DNA of 64,000 nt from CAYHGX01 sp964356355 (GTDB taxonomy: Bacteria > Patescibacteriota > Gracilibacteria > UBA1369 > LOWO2-01-FULL-3): contig CAYHGX010000003.1 in NCBI GenBank assembly GCA_964356355.1, positions 1 to 64,000 of the forward strand. Reading direction: 5' to 3'. Both the position numbers and the translations under genes were made by a program. The notes under the pieces were generated by a model. That model was not told the origin of the DNA and ran no database searches. It worked only from the letters and a program-made list of their open reading frames with translations. How positions within the stretch are numbered: position 1 is the first letter of the stretch; each line of letters starts with the position of its first letter. Positions 28,328 through 37,438 of this stretch are shown here, piece by piece.

Positions 28328-28570
28328 TTATTTGTTTGCTGGCATTGAACAGCTGCATTGTTTGAACATTCCTACTAATAAAAGTAGAGAAGCAACACCT
28401 ACTACGTCATAAATAACTTTTTCTACAATTGGCCAGGCACCTAGAAGTGCATTTACCAGGTTGTAGTCAAAGAAACCTACTAGTCCCCAGTTGATACCAC
28501 CAACGATTACGAGTACTTTTGCGATCATCATGAAAACACCGCATTTACAACTACCATTTGAACTTTCCAT
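28328..28570 (-). CDS. DUF378 family small membrane protein
   Basis: The protein is 80 residues from the ATG at 28570. The conserved start of the family, KVLVIVGGINWGLVGFF, is followed by NALLGAW and a second membrane helix (VVGVASLLLLVGMF). Cysteines lie at both ends (SCKCG and CSCS). The role of the family is unknown. A longer frame to 28627 is rejected because the inner ATG gives the normal family length. It is downstream of purA on the same strand. Confidence 0.85.
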   Translation of the reverse strand: MESSNGSCKCGVFMMIAKVLVIVGGINWGLVGFFDYNLVNALLGAWPIVEKVIYDVVGVASLLLLVGMFKQCSCSMPANK

Positions 28571-28645
28571 AGGATTGAGATTAGGAAATATATTGAGAAT
28601 ACTAGAGGGAAATTGAGCTTTGTGCAAGCTTTGTCTCGGTGCTTG

Positions 28646-29926
28646 TTATCTAAATATCATGTCTGTTCTTAGAGGACCAACTCCGATTGAGCTGATGTGG
28701 CAGCCAATTAGTTTCTCAATTGTCTGGACGTATTTTTGCGCGTTCTTTGGAAGTTTTTCGAACTTCTTGATGCCGCTTAAATCTTCTTTCCATCCTGGAA
28801 GCTCAAGGTACTGAATTTTTACTTTTTCAAGTTGGTTGAGGTCGGCAGGGAAGCTGGCGAGCTTTTTGCCATTGAGATTGTAGCCGATGGCTATTTTAAG
28901 TTTTGGTAGGCCACTTAGTACATCAAGTTTTGTGAGATTGATTTCGGTGAAGCCGTTGATCATGACACTGTATTTGCCAATTACTGCATCAAACCATCCG
29001 CAGCGTCGTGGGCGGCCGGTGGTGGCACCAAATTCACCGCCGGTCTGGCGGATTTGTTCGCCTAAGGTGTCTGTGAGCTCTGTGGGGAATGGTCCTTCTC
29101 CTACACGTGTGGTGTAGGCTTTCATGATGCCGATTACGGAGGTGAGCTTGGTGGCTCCAATTCCTGTGCCGGCGATTACACCGCCAACGCTGGCGTTTGA
29201 AGAGGTTACATATGGGTATGTGCCATGGTCGATGTCGAGCATGGTGCCGTTGGCGCCTTCGATTAGTACTTTCTTTTTCTTTGTTAATTGTTCGTTGATG
29301 TAGGTGGCACTGTCGATGATGTATGGTTTGATTTGCGCGAGGATCTTTTTGTGTTCTGCGAGTTCGGACGCAGTATCTACTTTGAATTTGCCATACATGC
29401 TTTGTAGACTTTTTAGTTGTTCCATATATTTGCTTTCAAACTCTTTCCAGTCGAGCAGGTCGTGCACTCGTATTCCTGTGCGGCGGATTTTGTCTGTGTA
29501 GCATGGGCCGATTCCGCGCTTGGTGGTGCCAATTTTCTTGCCGCCTTTGCTTTCTTCTTGGAGGCCGTCCACGATCTTGTGGTAGTCGAAAAGTAAGTGG
29601 GCACGATCGGAAATGAGAAGGCGTCCTTTGGTTTTGACTCCGTTTTTTTCTAGTAGTTCGATTTCTTCCATCAAAGTTGGGAGGTGTAACGCAACGCCGT
29701 TGGCGATGACACAGATTGGTTTTTTATTCAGCATTCCGGAGGGCACGAGGTGGAATACGAATTTGTTTACTGTTTTTCCATTTTTAATATAGATCGTGTG
29801 GCCGGCATTGGCGCCGCCGGTGGCTCGTACTATTAGGTCATACTTTTCAGAAAGAATATCGATGAGTTTGCCTTTGCCTTCGTCTCCCCATTGAGCTCCT
29901 AAAATCGCGGTTACTGGTGTTGGCAT
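28646..29926 (-). CDS. purA: adenylosuccinate synthetase
   Basis: The protein is 426 residues, the usual length. The GTP-binding start ILGAQWGDEGKGKLIDIL, the catalytic segment GGANAGHTIY, RGIGPCYTDKIRRTGIR and TGRPRRCGWFD are all present. It joins IMP and aspartate to make adenylosuccinate using GTP, the first step to AMP. The rest of the purine genes (purC, purE, purB) are divergent from it and start 99 nt away. It has its own sigma70-type promoter. Confidence 0.98.
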   Translation of the reverse strand: MPTPVTAILGAQWGDEGKGKLIDILSEKYDLIVRATGGANAGHTIYIKNGKTVNKFVFHLVPSGMLNKKPICVIANGVALHLPTLMEEIELLEKNGVKTKGRLLISDRAHLLFDYHKIVDGLQEESKGGKKIGTTKRGIGPCYTDKIRRTGIRVHDLLDWKEFESKYMEQLKSLQSMYGKFKVDTASELAEHKKILAQIKPYIIDSATYINEQLTKKKKVLIEGANGTMLDIDHGTYPYVTSSNASVGGVIAGTGIGATKLTSVIGIMKAYTTRVGEGPFPTELTDTLGEQIRQTGGEFGATTGRPRRCGWFDAVIGKYSVMINGFTEINLTKLDVLSGLPKLKIAIGYNLNGKKLASFPADLNQLEKVKIQYLELPGWKEDLSGIKKFEKLPKNAQKYVQTIEKLIGCHISSIGVGPLRTDMIFR

Positions 29927-29950
29927 GAAGTTTTTTTAAGTTTTGGTCCA

Positions 29951-29979
29951 ACTATATTTCAATTGATATTGCGAGTCAA
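29951..29979 (-). promoter_or_regulatory. promoter of purA
   Basis: On the minus strand TTGACT (29979-29974), a 17-bp spacer and TATAGT (29956-29951) make a near-consensus sigma70 promoter, with a leader of about 18 nt. Confidence 0.75.
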
Positions 29980-30004
29980 CGCCCCTTTCTCTATTATTTA
30001 GGCC

Positions 30005-30010
30005 TATACT
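30005..30010 (+). promoter_or_regulatory. -10 box of the purC-purE-purB operon
   Basis: TATACT sits 15 nt before the purC ATG, giving a leader of about 9 nt. No clear -35 box is seen. The region is shared with the divergent purA promoter. Confidence 0.5.
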
Positions 30011-30025
30011 TAACCTTTAATATCT

Positions 30026-30991
30026 ATGCTCAGTTTAGATCAGATTTTGGCACAGATCCCATTTTGCTTAAAAGGGACAGATTTTGATGTGCTTGGTGAG
30101 AAATATGAGGGTAAGGTTCGTGATAATTATACTCAGGGTGATAAACGCTTTATTGTCGTAACAGATAGGCTTTCTGCTTTTGATCGGGTGATTGCTTTGA
30201 TTCCATTTAAGGGTCAGGTGCTAAATCAGATGGCGAAATTTTGGTTTGAAAAAACTGCTGATATTATGGGCAATCATGTGATTGAGTTCCCGGATCCTAA
30301 TGTGGTAATGGCTAAGCAATGTACTGCTTTGCCTGTTGAGATGGTGGTGCGTGGTTATCTTACGGGCGTTACCAGTACGAGCGCTTGGCATCATTATGAG
30401 CAGGGGGTGCGTGATTTTTGTGGAAACAAGCTGCCAGATGGTATGAAGAAAAATGAAAAATTTCCAGAGCCGATTCTTACTCCTTCTACTAAGGCAGAGT
30501 ATGGTGGGCATGATGAGTCTGTCTCTCGCGAGAATATTTTGGAACGTGGAATTATTACTCCGGAGCAGTTTGATTATATGGCCGAGAAATCTATGGAGCT
30601 TTATAAGAGAGGAGTGGAGATTGCGGCTAAACAGGGAATTATTTTGGTGGATACTAAATATGAATTTGGTGTGAATAAGGAGGGCGAAATCGTTTTGATC
30701 GACGAAATTCATACCCCGGATTCTTCCAGGTTTTGGTATTCAAACGAGTACGAGGCGCGGCTTGCGAGTGGTGAGGAGCAGAAAAAGATTGATAAGGAAT
30801 ATCTGCGAGAATGGCTTGCAGATAGAGATTTCAAGGGAGAGGGTGAGATTCCGGAAATTCCGGATGAGGTAAAGGCAGAGACGGCGCGACGTTACATTGA
30901 GGCTTTTGAACTGATTACCGGCCAAGCTTTTGTGGCTGATGTGGGTGATGTATATGATCGTATCAAAGGTAATTTATCTAAATATTTTTAA
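30026..30991 (+). CDS. purC: SAICAR synthetase (phosphoribosylaminoimidazole-succinocarboxamide synthase)
   Basis: The protein is 321 residues, in the longer group of PurC proteins. Motifs are GKVRDNY, VVTDRLSAFDRVIA, EMVVRGYLTG and VDTKYEFGVNKEGEIVLIDE with HTPDSSRFW. It adds aspartate to CAIR using ATP. It is the first gene of purC-purE-purB; the PurE start follows 10 nt after its stop. This order matches the fused animal enzyme PAICS (PurC then PurE). Confidence 0.97.
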   Translation: MLSLDQILAQIPFCLKGTDFDVLGEKYEGKVRDNYTQGDKRFIVVTDRLSAFDRVIALIPFKGQVLNQMAKFWFEKTADIMGNHVIEFPDPNVVMAKQCTALPVEMVVRGYLTGVTSTSAWHHYEQGVRDFCGNKLPDGMKKNEKFPEPILTPSTKAEYGGHDESVSRENILERGIITPEQFDYMAEKSMELYKRGVEIAAKQGIILVDTKYEFGVNKEGEIVLIDEIHTPDSSRFWYSNEYEARLASGEEQKKIDKEYLREWLADRDFKGEGEIPEIPDEVKAETARRYIEAFELITGQAFVADVGDVYDRIKGNLSKYF

Positions 30992-31001
30992 TCAGCAACT
31001 T

Positions 31002-31457
31002 ATGAAGGCATTTTTTCTTTTAGGGTCAACTTCCGATAAGGATTTTGCAGATGGAATTGTTAAAGAAATTGAGGAGTGGGGGATTAAATGTGAACTTGTG
31101 GTGGCTTCTGCTCACAAGGTACCTATTAAGGTGGCGGAAATGATTGAGGCCAATAATATGGGTGACGAGGATATTGTATATGTGACTTTAGCTGGTCGTT
31201 CCAATGCACTTTCTGGGGTGGTGGCGGCGAATGCTGTACATCCAGTGATTGCTTGTCCTCCGCATAGAGACAAGGATGATTTCATGGTTAACATCAATAG
31301 TACGTTGATGATGCCAAGCGAGACTCCGGTAATGACAGTGGTGGATCCTTCCAATGCGGCGCTTAGTGTGGTGAAGATTTTTGCTCTTAAGGATAGAGCT
31401 TTGCAGGCTAAGGTGATGGAGAGAATCGAAAAGGTGAGGGCGAGTTTTGGACTTTAA
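31002..31457 (+). CDS. purE: AIR carboxylase, class II-like PurE
   Basis: The protein is 151 residues from the ATG at 31002. The start LLGSTSDKDF and the central AGRSNALSGVVAANAVHPVIACPP match class II PurE (the AIR carboxylase domain of animal PAICS has AGRSNGL and PVISCPP) rather than class I, which has a GGAAHLPG-type loop. Class II enzymes add CO2 straight to AIR and need no PurK. Consistent with that, no purK is seen here. The upstream extension of the frame overlaps purC and is rejected. Confidence 0.9.
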   Translation: MKAFFLLGSTSDKDFADGIVKEIEEWGIKCELVVASAHKVPIKVAEMIEANNMGDEDIVYVTLAGRSNALSGVVAANAVHPVIACPPHRDKDDFMVNINSTLMMPSETPVMTVVDPSNAALSVVKIFALKDRALQAKVMERIEKVRASFGL

Positions 31458-31477
31458 ATTTTTAATAAACCAACTTT

Positions 31478-32914
31478 ATGGATCAGGCACTATTGGCGAT
31501 TTCACCCTTGGATGGGCGCTATTACGATAAGGTAGAGCATTTGTCTCAGTATTTTTCCGAGGCTGCTTTGATGAGGTATCGCTGTTTGACTGAAATTGAG
31601 TGGTTTATTTTTTTATTTAACGATGCCAAGTTGGCAGGAACAAAAGAGCTTGGAGTGACGGAGTTGCGTTTGTTGCGCTCTATTTATGAACAATTTGATC
31701 TTGTAGATGCGAAGCGTGTGAAGGAAATTGAGAGGACCACAAATCATGATGTGAAGGCAATTGAATATTTTATTAAGGAGAAACTCAAAGGTGGGCCGAT
31801 TGAGGAGTATTTGGAATTTATGCATTTTGCCTGCACTTCTGAGGATATTAACAATATCTCTTATAGCTGCATGATCCGTGATTTTTTGGAGAGAGAGCTT
31901 TTGCCTGTGGCGAGTGGTTTGGTGCAGGAGCTTTATGCTGCGGCTTTGCAGTATAAGGGTTTGGCGATGATGGCACGTACTCATGGGCAACCTGCTACAC
32001 CTACTACTATGGGTAAAGAGATTATTAATGTGGTGGCGCGGCTGGAGGATGAGCTTGAGGTGGTGAATGGTTTGACTACTTTGCCGGCTAAAATCAATGG
32101 TGCCGTGGGTAACTATAATCCGCATATGGTGTCTTATCCAAAGGTGGACTGGGTTGAATTGAGCAAGAAATTTATTCAAAGTTTGGGGTTGAAGCACAAT
32201 ATGTACACTACTCAGATTGAGCCGCATGATGGCTTTGCTCGGGTTTTTGACTCTGTGAAACGCTTAAATAACATCGTGTTGGATTTCGACCGGGATATGT
32301 GGACCTATATTTCTATGGGATTTTTTGGCCAAAGGGTGGTGGCTGGTGAGGTGGGATCTTCTACGATGCCTCACAAGGTGAACCCAATTGATTTCGAGAA
32401 TTCCGAGGGTAATTTGGGCCTTGCTAATGCACTTTTCGAGCACATGTCTGCAAAGTTGCCAGTGTCTAGAATGCAGAGGGATTTGTCTGACTCTACAGTG
32501 CAACGCAACATGGGAATGGCTTTTGCCTACTCGGTTTTGGCTTATAAGGCCACTATGAAGGGAGTTTCTAAATGTGAGGTGAATAAAAAAATGATACAAG
32601 ATGATTTAGTGAATCGCTGGGAGCTCTTGGCTGAGCCAATTCAGGTGGTAATGAGGAAAAACCTGGTGCCTGATGCTTATGAGCAGTTGAAGGAGCTTAC
32701 GCGTGGCAAGGGTGGAGTAACTAAAGTGGTGGTACAGAAGTTTATTGAGGGTTTGAAAATTCCAGCAGCGGATAAAAAGATTTTGGCAGCACTAACTCCT
32801 GAAAAATATGTAGGAGTGGCTGAGAAGCTTGTGCTTGATTATAAGCTCCGAATTGCCGTGGGAGAATCGGGATGTGGATCAGGCGGGTGTGGAGGCTGCG
32901 GTGGCTGCGGCTAG
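31478..32914 (+). CDS. purB: adenylosuccinate lyase with Gly/Cys tail
   Basis: The protein is 478 residues. Family motifs are LSPLDGRYYDKV at the start, TSEDINNISY, HGQPATPTTMGKE and the signature GSSTMPHKVNPIDFEN. It acts twice in purine synthesis, on SAICAR and on adenylosuccinate. The last 17 residues form an unusual Gly-rich tail with four cysteines (GCGSGGCGGCGGCG), beyond the normal enzyme end. Its stop codon interlocks with that of the convergent orphan gene through the palindrome CTAG (32911-32914). Confidence 0.97.
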   Translation: MDQALLAISPLDGRYYDKVEHLSQYFSEAALMRYRCLTEIEWFIFLFNDAKLAGTKELGVTELRLLRSIYEQFDLVDAKRVKEIERTTNHDVKAIEYFIKEKLKGGPIEEYLEFMHFACTSEDINNISYSCMIRDFLERELLPVASGLVQELYAAALQYKGLAMMARTHGQPATPTTMGKEIINVVARLEDELEVVNGLTTLPAKINGAVGNYNPHMVSYPKVDWVELSKKFIQSLGLKHNMYTTQIEPHDGFARVFDSVKRLNNIVLDFDRDMWTYISMGFFGQRVVAGEVGSSTMPHKVNPIDFENSEGNLGLANALFEHMSAKLPVSRMQRDLSDSTVQRNMGMAFAYSVLAYKATMKGVSKCEVNKKMIQDDLVNRWELLAEPIQVVMRKNLVPDAYEQLKELTRGKGGVTKVVVQKFIEGLKIPAADKKILAALTPEKYVGVAEKLVLDYKLRIAVGESGCGSGGCGGCGGCG

Positions 32915-33543
32915 AGATCTTCTGGATTGATTTTGATTGGTGGTAGTACTCGCTTAATATTTTGTAGAATACGTCCTTGTACTGCTGCTGCGTGAGATGG
33001 GGCTATTCCTCTTTCCTCAAATTCGATGGCTTCTGTTACTGCTTTGTTGATGCTATCGATTCTAAGTTGTTGGGTTTCGAAATGAGCATCAACGTAATCT
33101 ATAATTTCCCAGATACGTGCTGCAAGCGCTTCTGATATTTTAAATCTTTCTTCGATGGCGAAGACTGCTTGGAGGGAGTTTAAAATTTCAAATATTGCTA
33201 GGTGAATTTTGTCGTCAATTCTTATTTGTGGGCCGTGAAGGGCAGATTTAGCTTCTCTTATTCGATCTGCTTCTGTTTCATGTTTAAATAATTCTGTGCC
33301 TTCGATATGGAGGATCCTGCCAGGATGGAGTGCTGGTTCTTCCCTTTTTGAATCTGGTGTAGAACCCTTTTGTAGAACAACTCCTCCTCTTGCTAGGGGT
33401 TGTTGGTTGGCTGGTTGAGGCCTTGGTCCTTGTGAGCTTTGTGGTGAGGATGCTGGTGCCTGTCCTTTTGGCATTTGAATATTTGGTTTATTAATTTCTG
33501 GTTCGTTATTTTCCGGGATGGAGGGAGGAGTGTCAACGCTCAA
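32911..33543 (-). CDS. hypothetical protein, 210 aa, disordered N-terminus
   Basis: I do not recognise this protein. Residues 1-90 are rich in Pro, Gln, Asn and Ser and probably disordered; residues 95-210 are mostly helical (KIHLAIFEILNSLQAVFAIEERF, split across two helices, then an IDYVDAHFE segment). There is no signal or membrane segment. The start codon is TTG, so the true start could be the inner ATG 22 residues later. It is convergent with purB and divergent from ileS, like several other lone orphan genes in the window. Confidence 0.55.
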   Translation of the reverse strand: MSVDTPPSIPENNEPEINKPNIQMPKGQAPASSPQSSQGPRPQPANQQPLARGGVVLQKGSTPDSKREEPALHPGRILHIEGTELFKHETEADRIREAKSALHGPQIRIDDKIHLAIFEILNSLQAVFAIEERFKISEALAARIWEIIDYVDAHFETQQLRIDSINKAVTEAIEFEERGIAPSHAAAVQGRILQNIKRVLPPIKINPEDL

Positions 33544-33727
33544 AAAGAAGAATTGATTTGGAAGTGGTGAGGTGGTGGGTTCTGCCTATGTACAAGGGTG
33601 GAAAAATTGTTTGGAGAAGATGGAGTGTTTTGGATTGTGTTTTAACGGAGGTGCTTGTGCTTGATTTGGAGGGCTGATTTGAGGCAAGATGGGCAGGAAA
33701 TAAATGCAGATGGTAACCACTTAAATC

Positions 33728-36700
33728 ATGTTTAAAAACGTTGATCCGAAACAGTCGTTTCCGAAGATGGAGGAGGGATTAATTGAGTATTGGGAGGCGA
33801 ATAAGATTTTTGAAAAATCAATTGAGGGGCGCAGTGCGGAGAAGGAATATGTGTTTTATGATGGGCCCCCTTTTGCCACTGGTTTGCCTCATTATGGGCA
33901 TATTTTGGCTGGGACGATGAAAGATGTAGTACCGCGATATTGGACGATGCGTGGGCATAGAGTGGAGCGCCGCTTTGGTTGGGATTGTCATGGACTTCCA
34001 GTAGAAAATGTGGTGGAGGCGGAGCTGGGACTGAGCGGGAAAAAAGAGATTGAGGAGAAAGTTGGAAAGGCTGGATTTAATGAGAAATGCAGGAGCATTG
34101 TGCTTAGGTACACTGCGGAATGGGAAAAGACTGTTACACGCATGGGGCGTTGGGTGGATTTTAAGAATGATTATAAGACGATGAGCCCGGAATTTATGGA
34201 ATCTGTGTGGTGGGTGATTCGTCAGCTTTGGGATAAGGATCTTATTTATAAAGGACATAAGGCGATGCATGTGTGTCCGCACTGTGTGACGCCGTTGTCG
34301 AATTTTGAGGTGACGCTGGGATATAAAGAGGTGAAGGATAATTCGGTGATTTGGAAATTTAAGATGAAGGGAACTGAAGACGAATATTTGTTGGCTTGGA
34401 CCACTACGCCTTGGAGTACTCCGGGTACGATGGGTTTAAGCGTGGGGCCCGATTATACTTATGTGAAGGTGAAAGTTGGGGATGAGGTGCTGGTTTTTGT
34501 AAAAGATCAGTTGGAGTTTGTAATGAAGGGAATTGAGGATTATGAGATTTTGGGCGAGGTGAAGGGTACGGATTTGGTGGGGTTGGAATATGAGCCCTTG
34601 ATGGCGAGTTATAGAGAGGTGCCGGAAGTGGCTTCTAATGCGAATGTTTATAAAGTTTACGGTGCTGATTATGTGGAGGTAACTGATGGTACCGGTATCG
34701 TGACTATCAACGGATCATATGGTGAAATCGATATGGAGGCGGCGAAGAAGAATGGTTTGCCGATGGTGATGGATGTGGAAATGGATGGTCATTTTAATAA
34801 AATTGCTGGGCCTTATTCTGGATTGGGCGTGAAGGAGGCAGAGGTGAAGCTTTTGGCTGATATGGAAGCGGCGGGCAAGGTGTGGCATACAGAAAAATAT
34901 AAGCACTCCTATCCGCATTGTTGGCGTTGTGATGCACCGTTGCTGAATTATGCTACGAGTTCTTGGTTTGTGAGTATCGATAAAATTAAGGAGAAGATGC
35001 TGGCGGCCAATCAAAATATTCACTGGGTTCCCGATCATATTAAGGATGGACGATTTGGAAAGTGGCTGGAGAATGCGCGAGATTGGTGCATCAGCCGTAA
35101 TCGTTATTGGGGTACTCCGTTGCCGGTTTGGGTGTGTGCGGAAACTGATGAACGGATTTGTATTGGTAGTATAAAGGAATTGGAAGAACTTTCTGGCGCA
35201 AAGGTGACGGATTTGCATAGCCATTTTGTGGATGAAATTGTGATCAAGAGGGATGGTAAGGAGTTTAGACGTGTGCCGGAGGTGCTTGATTGCTGGATGG
35301 AATCTGGGGCGATGCCATATGCTCAAAAGCATTATCCGTTTGAGAATCCTGAATCTTTTGAGAAGAATTTCCCGGCGGAGTTTATTGCTGAGGGGTTGGA
35401 CCAGACTAGAGGATGGTTTTATACCTTGGTGGTGTTGGGCGCGGCCTTGTTTGATAAGAGCCCCTTTAAAAATGTGATTGTGAACGGCTTGGTATTGGCC
35501 GAGGATGGTAAGAAAATGAGTAAAAAGTTGAAAAATTATCCTGATCCGGCGGAGGTGTTTGATAAATATGGTGCGGATGCTTTGAGGTTTTATTTGATGA
35601 ATTCTCCTGTGGTGCGGGCAGAGGCTTTGCGCTTTTCTGAGCGCGGAGTGGAGGAGGTAGTGCGAAAAATGCTGCTGCCTATTTGGAATTCATATTCCTT
35701 TTTCGTGACCTATGCGAACATCGACAAGTGGGAGAGTAAAAATGCCGTGCCAACGAACAACAAGATGGATAAATGGATCATTTCTGAGTTGGAGCAGTTG
35801 CTTAAAGAGCTGACGGCTCAAATGGATCAGTATGATTTGCAACGCGCCACTGAGCCGATTGTGAACTTCACGGAATCTCTTACTAACTGGTATATTCGTA
35901 GATCCCGTCGCCGTTTTTGGAAGTCGGATAGCGACAGCGATAAAAATGAGGCCTATAGCACTTTGTATTACTGTTTGACCAAATTGTCTCAGATTATTGC
36001 GCCGTTTACGCCTTTTATTGCCGAGGAAATTTATCGAAATTTAACAGGTGCTGAATCGGTGCATCTTACTGATTGGCCGGAATTTGATGCTACTAAAATT
36101 GATTTGGAGCTCAATAAGGAAATTGAGCTAGTGCGCACAATTGTGGCTTTGGGCCATAGCATTCGTGCGAAGAAGAATATCAAGGTGCGTCAGCCGCTGG
36201 GCATGGTGAAGGTGGCGTTGCCCGAGGGGCTGAGCCAATCGATGGTGGAGGCTCAAAAGGAGGTGATTCTTGAGGAGTTGAATGTTAAAGCTTTGGAATT
36301 TATTGCCGATGGGGCGGCGTTGATTGAGCGTGTAATTACGTTGAGTCCACCTTTACTGGGCCCGAAATATGGCAAGGACGTGCAGCAAATTATCAATAAT
36401 GCCAAGGCTGGAAATTATGAGGTTCTTGATGATGGACGCGTGAAGGTACTGGAATTTGTTCTTGAAAAGGGCGAATTTGAGCTTGGATTCAAGGGTAAAG
36501 AGGGTATGGACGTAGAGAGTGAGAAGGGGATTGTGGTGGTGCTTGATACTGAGGTTACACATGAGCTTAAACTTGAGGGATACGCTCGTGACCTCGTTCG
36601 TTATATTCAGGATTTGCGTAAAGAGGCGGACTTTAAGGTGGACGATCGGATTGTGGTGGCTATTGATGTGGATGGAGTTGTGGCTGAGGCGAGGGATACT

Positions 36701-36832
36701 TTTAAGGACTATCTTTTGTCCGAAACCCTTACTAAGGAGCTCGTCGCTTTTGATTCCTGTCAATGGGATAAGGAAAAGGACCTAGATCTCGATGATATAA
36801 TGGTGCGCGTGGGTGTCAAAAAGGCTAATTAA
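33728..36832 (+). CDS. ileS: isoleucyl-tRNA synthetase (long, eukaryote-like type)
   Basis: The protein is 1034 residues. The HIGH-type motif appears in FATGLPHYGHILAG and the KMSKS-type motif as KMSKKLKNYPDP, both in the form typical of the eukaryote-like IleRS group. The editing domain lies between them and the helical anticodon-binding and C-terminal domains after. It charges tRNA-Ile. The 184 nt before it are G-rich with no T-box consensus and no recognised element. It is followed at 6 nt by the holin-like gene, then secG. Confidence 0.98.
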   Translation: MFKNVDPKQSFPKMEEGLIEYWEANKIFEKSIEGRSAEKEYVFYDGPPFATGLPHYGHILAGTMKDVVPRYWTMRGHRVERRFGWDCHGLPVENVVEAELGLSGKKEIEEKVGKAGFNEKCRSIVLRYTAEWEKTVTRMGRWVDFKNDYKTMSPEFMESVWWVIRQLWDKDLIYKGHKAMHVCPHCVTPLSNFEVTLGYKEVKDNSVIWKFKMKGTEDEYLLAWTTTPWSTPGTMGLSVGPDYTYVKVKVGDEVLVFVKDQLEFVMKGIEDYEILGEVKGTDLVGLEYEPLMASYREVPEVASNANVYKVYGADYVEVTDGTGIVTINGSYGEIDMEAAKKNGLPMVMDVEMDGHFNKIAGPYSGLGVKEAEVKLLADMEAAGKVWHTEKYKHSYPHCWRCDAPLLNYATSSWFVSIDKIKEKMLAANQNIHWVPDHIKDGRFGKWLENARDWCISRNRYWGTPLPVWVCAETDERICIGSIKELEELSGAKVTDLHSHFVDEIVIKRDGKEFRRVPEVLDCWMESGAMPYAQKHYPFENPESFEKNFPAEFIAEGLDQTRGWFYTLVVLGAALFDKSPFKNVIVNGLVLAEDGKKMSKKLKNYPDPAEVFDKYGADALRFYLMNSPVVRAEALRFSERGVEEVVRKMLLPIWNSYSFFVTYANIDKWESKNAVPTNNKMDKWIISELEQLLKELTAQMDQYDLQRATEPIVNFTESLTNWYIRRSRRRFWKSDSDSDKNEAYSTLYYCLTKLSQIIAPFTPFIAEEIYRNLTGAESVHLTDWPEFDATKIDLELNKEIELVRTIVALGHSIRAKKNIKVRQPLGMVKVALPEGLSQSMVEAQKEVILEELNVKALEFIADGAALIERVITLSPPLLGPKYGKDVQQIINNAKAGNYEVLDDGRVKVLEFVLEKGEFELGFKGKEGMDVESEKGIVVVLDTEVTHELKLEGYARDLVRYIQDLRKEADFKVDDRIVVAIDVDGVVAEARDTFKDYLLSETLTKELVAFDSCQWDKEKDLDLDDIMVRVGVKKAN

Positions 36833-36838
36833 TAATTT

Positions 36839-37207
36839 ATGTCATTTCTCTTAAAGCCATTTATTTCAATTGCCATTAATGGCCTGGGTTTTTACCTGTT
36901 AACTCGAGTAATGGAGGGGATTACCTATACTGGTGGGTTAAAGTTTTTTGTGGTTGTCGGATTGATAATTGGAGTGATTAATTTTATTGTAAAACCGGTG
37001 TTGAAGATTTTTTCTTTGCCTTTGATTGCACTTTCCGGAGGGCTTTTTTTGATTGTGATTAACGTGGTTTTGCTTTATTTTCTCAGCTATTTGGTTGATT
37101 TAGTGGCGTTTAGGGATGTGACTTTGCACTTTTCAAATTTTGCTACATATGTTATAGGAGCTATCGTGTTTGGTGTGATAAATTTTGTTTTGAATATATT
37201 CAAATAA
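36839..37207 (+). CDS. phage holin superfamily IV-type small membrane protein
   Basis: The protein is 122 residues with four hydrophobic helices. The pattern GLGFYLLTRVMEGITY and IGVINFIVKPVLKIFSLPL, then a repeated GVINFVLNIF at the end, fits the widespread superfamily IV (four-helix) holin-like proteins, which are chromosomal membrane proteins of unknown role rather than evidence of a prophage. It is placed between ileS and secG. Confidence 0.85.
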   Translation: MSFLLKPFISIAINGLGFYLLTRVMEGITYTGGLKFFVVVGLIIGVINFIVKPVLKIFSLPLIALSGGLFLIVINVVLLYFLSYLVDLVAFRDVTLHFSNFATYVIGAIVFGVINFVLNIFK

Positions 37208-37220
37208 TTGACTAAAAATT

Positions 37221-37436
37221 ATGAAAACAGTTTTAATTGTTACACAGGCGGTATTTTCAATTCTTTTGACATTGTCTATTCTTTTGCAACAAAAGGGTAG
37301 CGGGCTGAGTGCTGTGTTTGGTGGAAGTGGGTCGTTTCATTCTACGAAGCGTGGCGCGGAGAAGTTTTTGGTTATTGCTACTATTGTTTTAGCAATTTTG
37401 TTTGCGGCTAATTCAGTGGCATTTCTTTTTGTTTAA
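37221..37436 (+). CDS. secG: SecG, preprotein translocase subunit
   Basis: The protein is 71 residues with two membrane helices. The central loop LLQQKGSGLSAVFGGSGSFHST and the following KRGAEKFL are typical of SecG. It assists the SecYEG channel during export. The next gene, a tethered binding protein that needs export, begins 2 nt downstream. Confidence 0.92.
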   Translation: MKTVLIVTQAVFSILLTLSILLQQKGSGLSAVFGGSGSFHSTKRGAEKFLVIATIVLAILFAANSVAFLFV

Positions 37437-37438
37437 GC

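Noticed and set aside
33544..33727. Possible T-box leader before ileS
   Set aside because: No T-box consensus, specifier hairpin or terminator could be found; the region is only G-rich.
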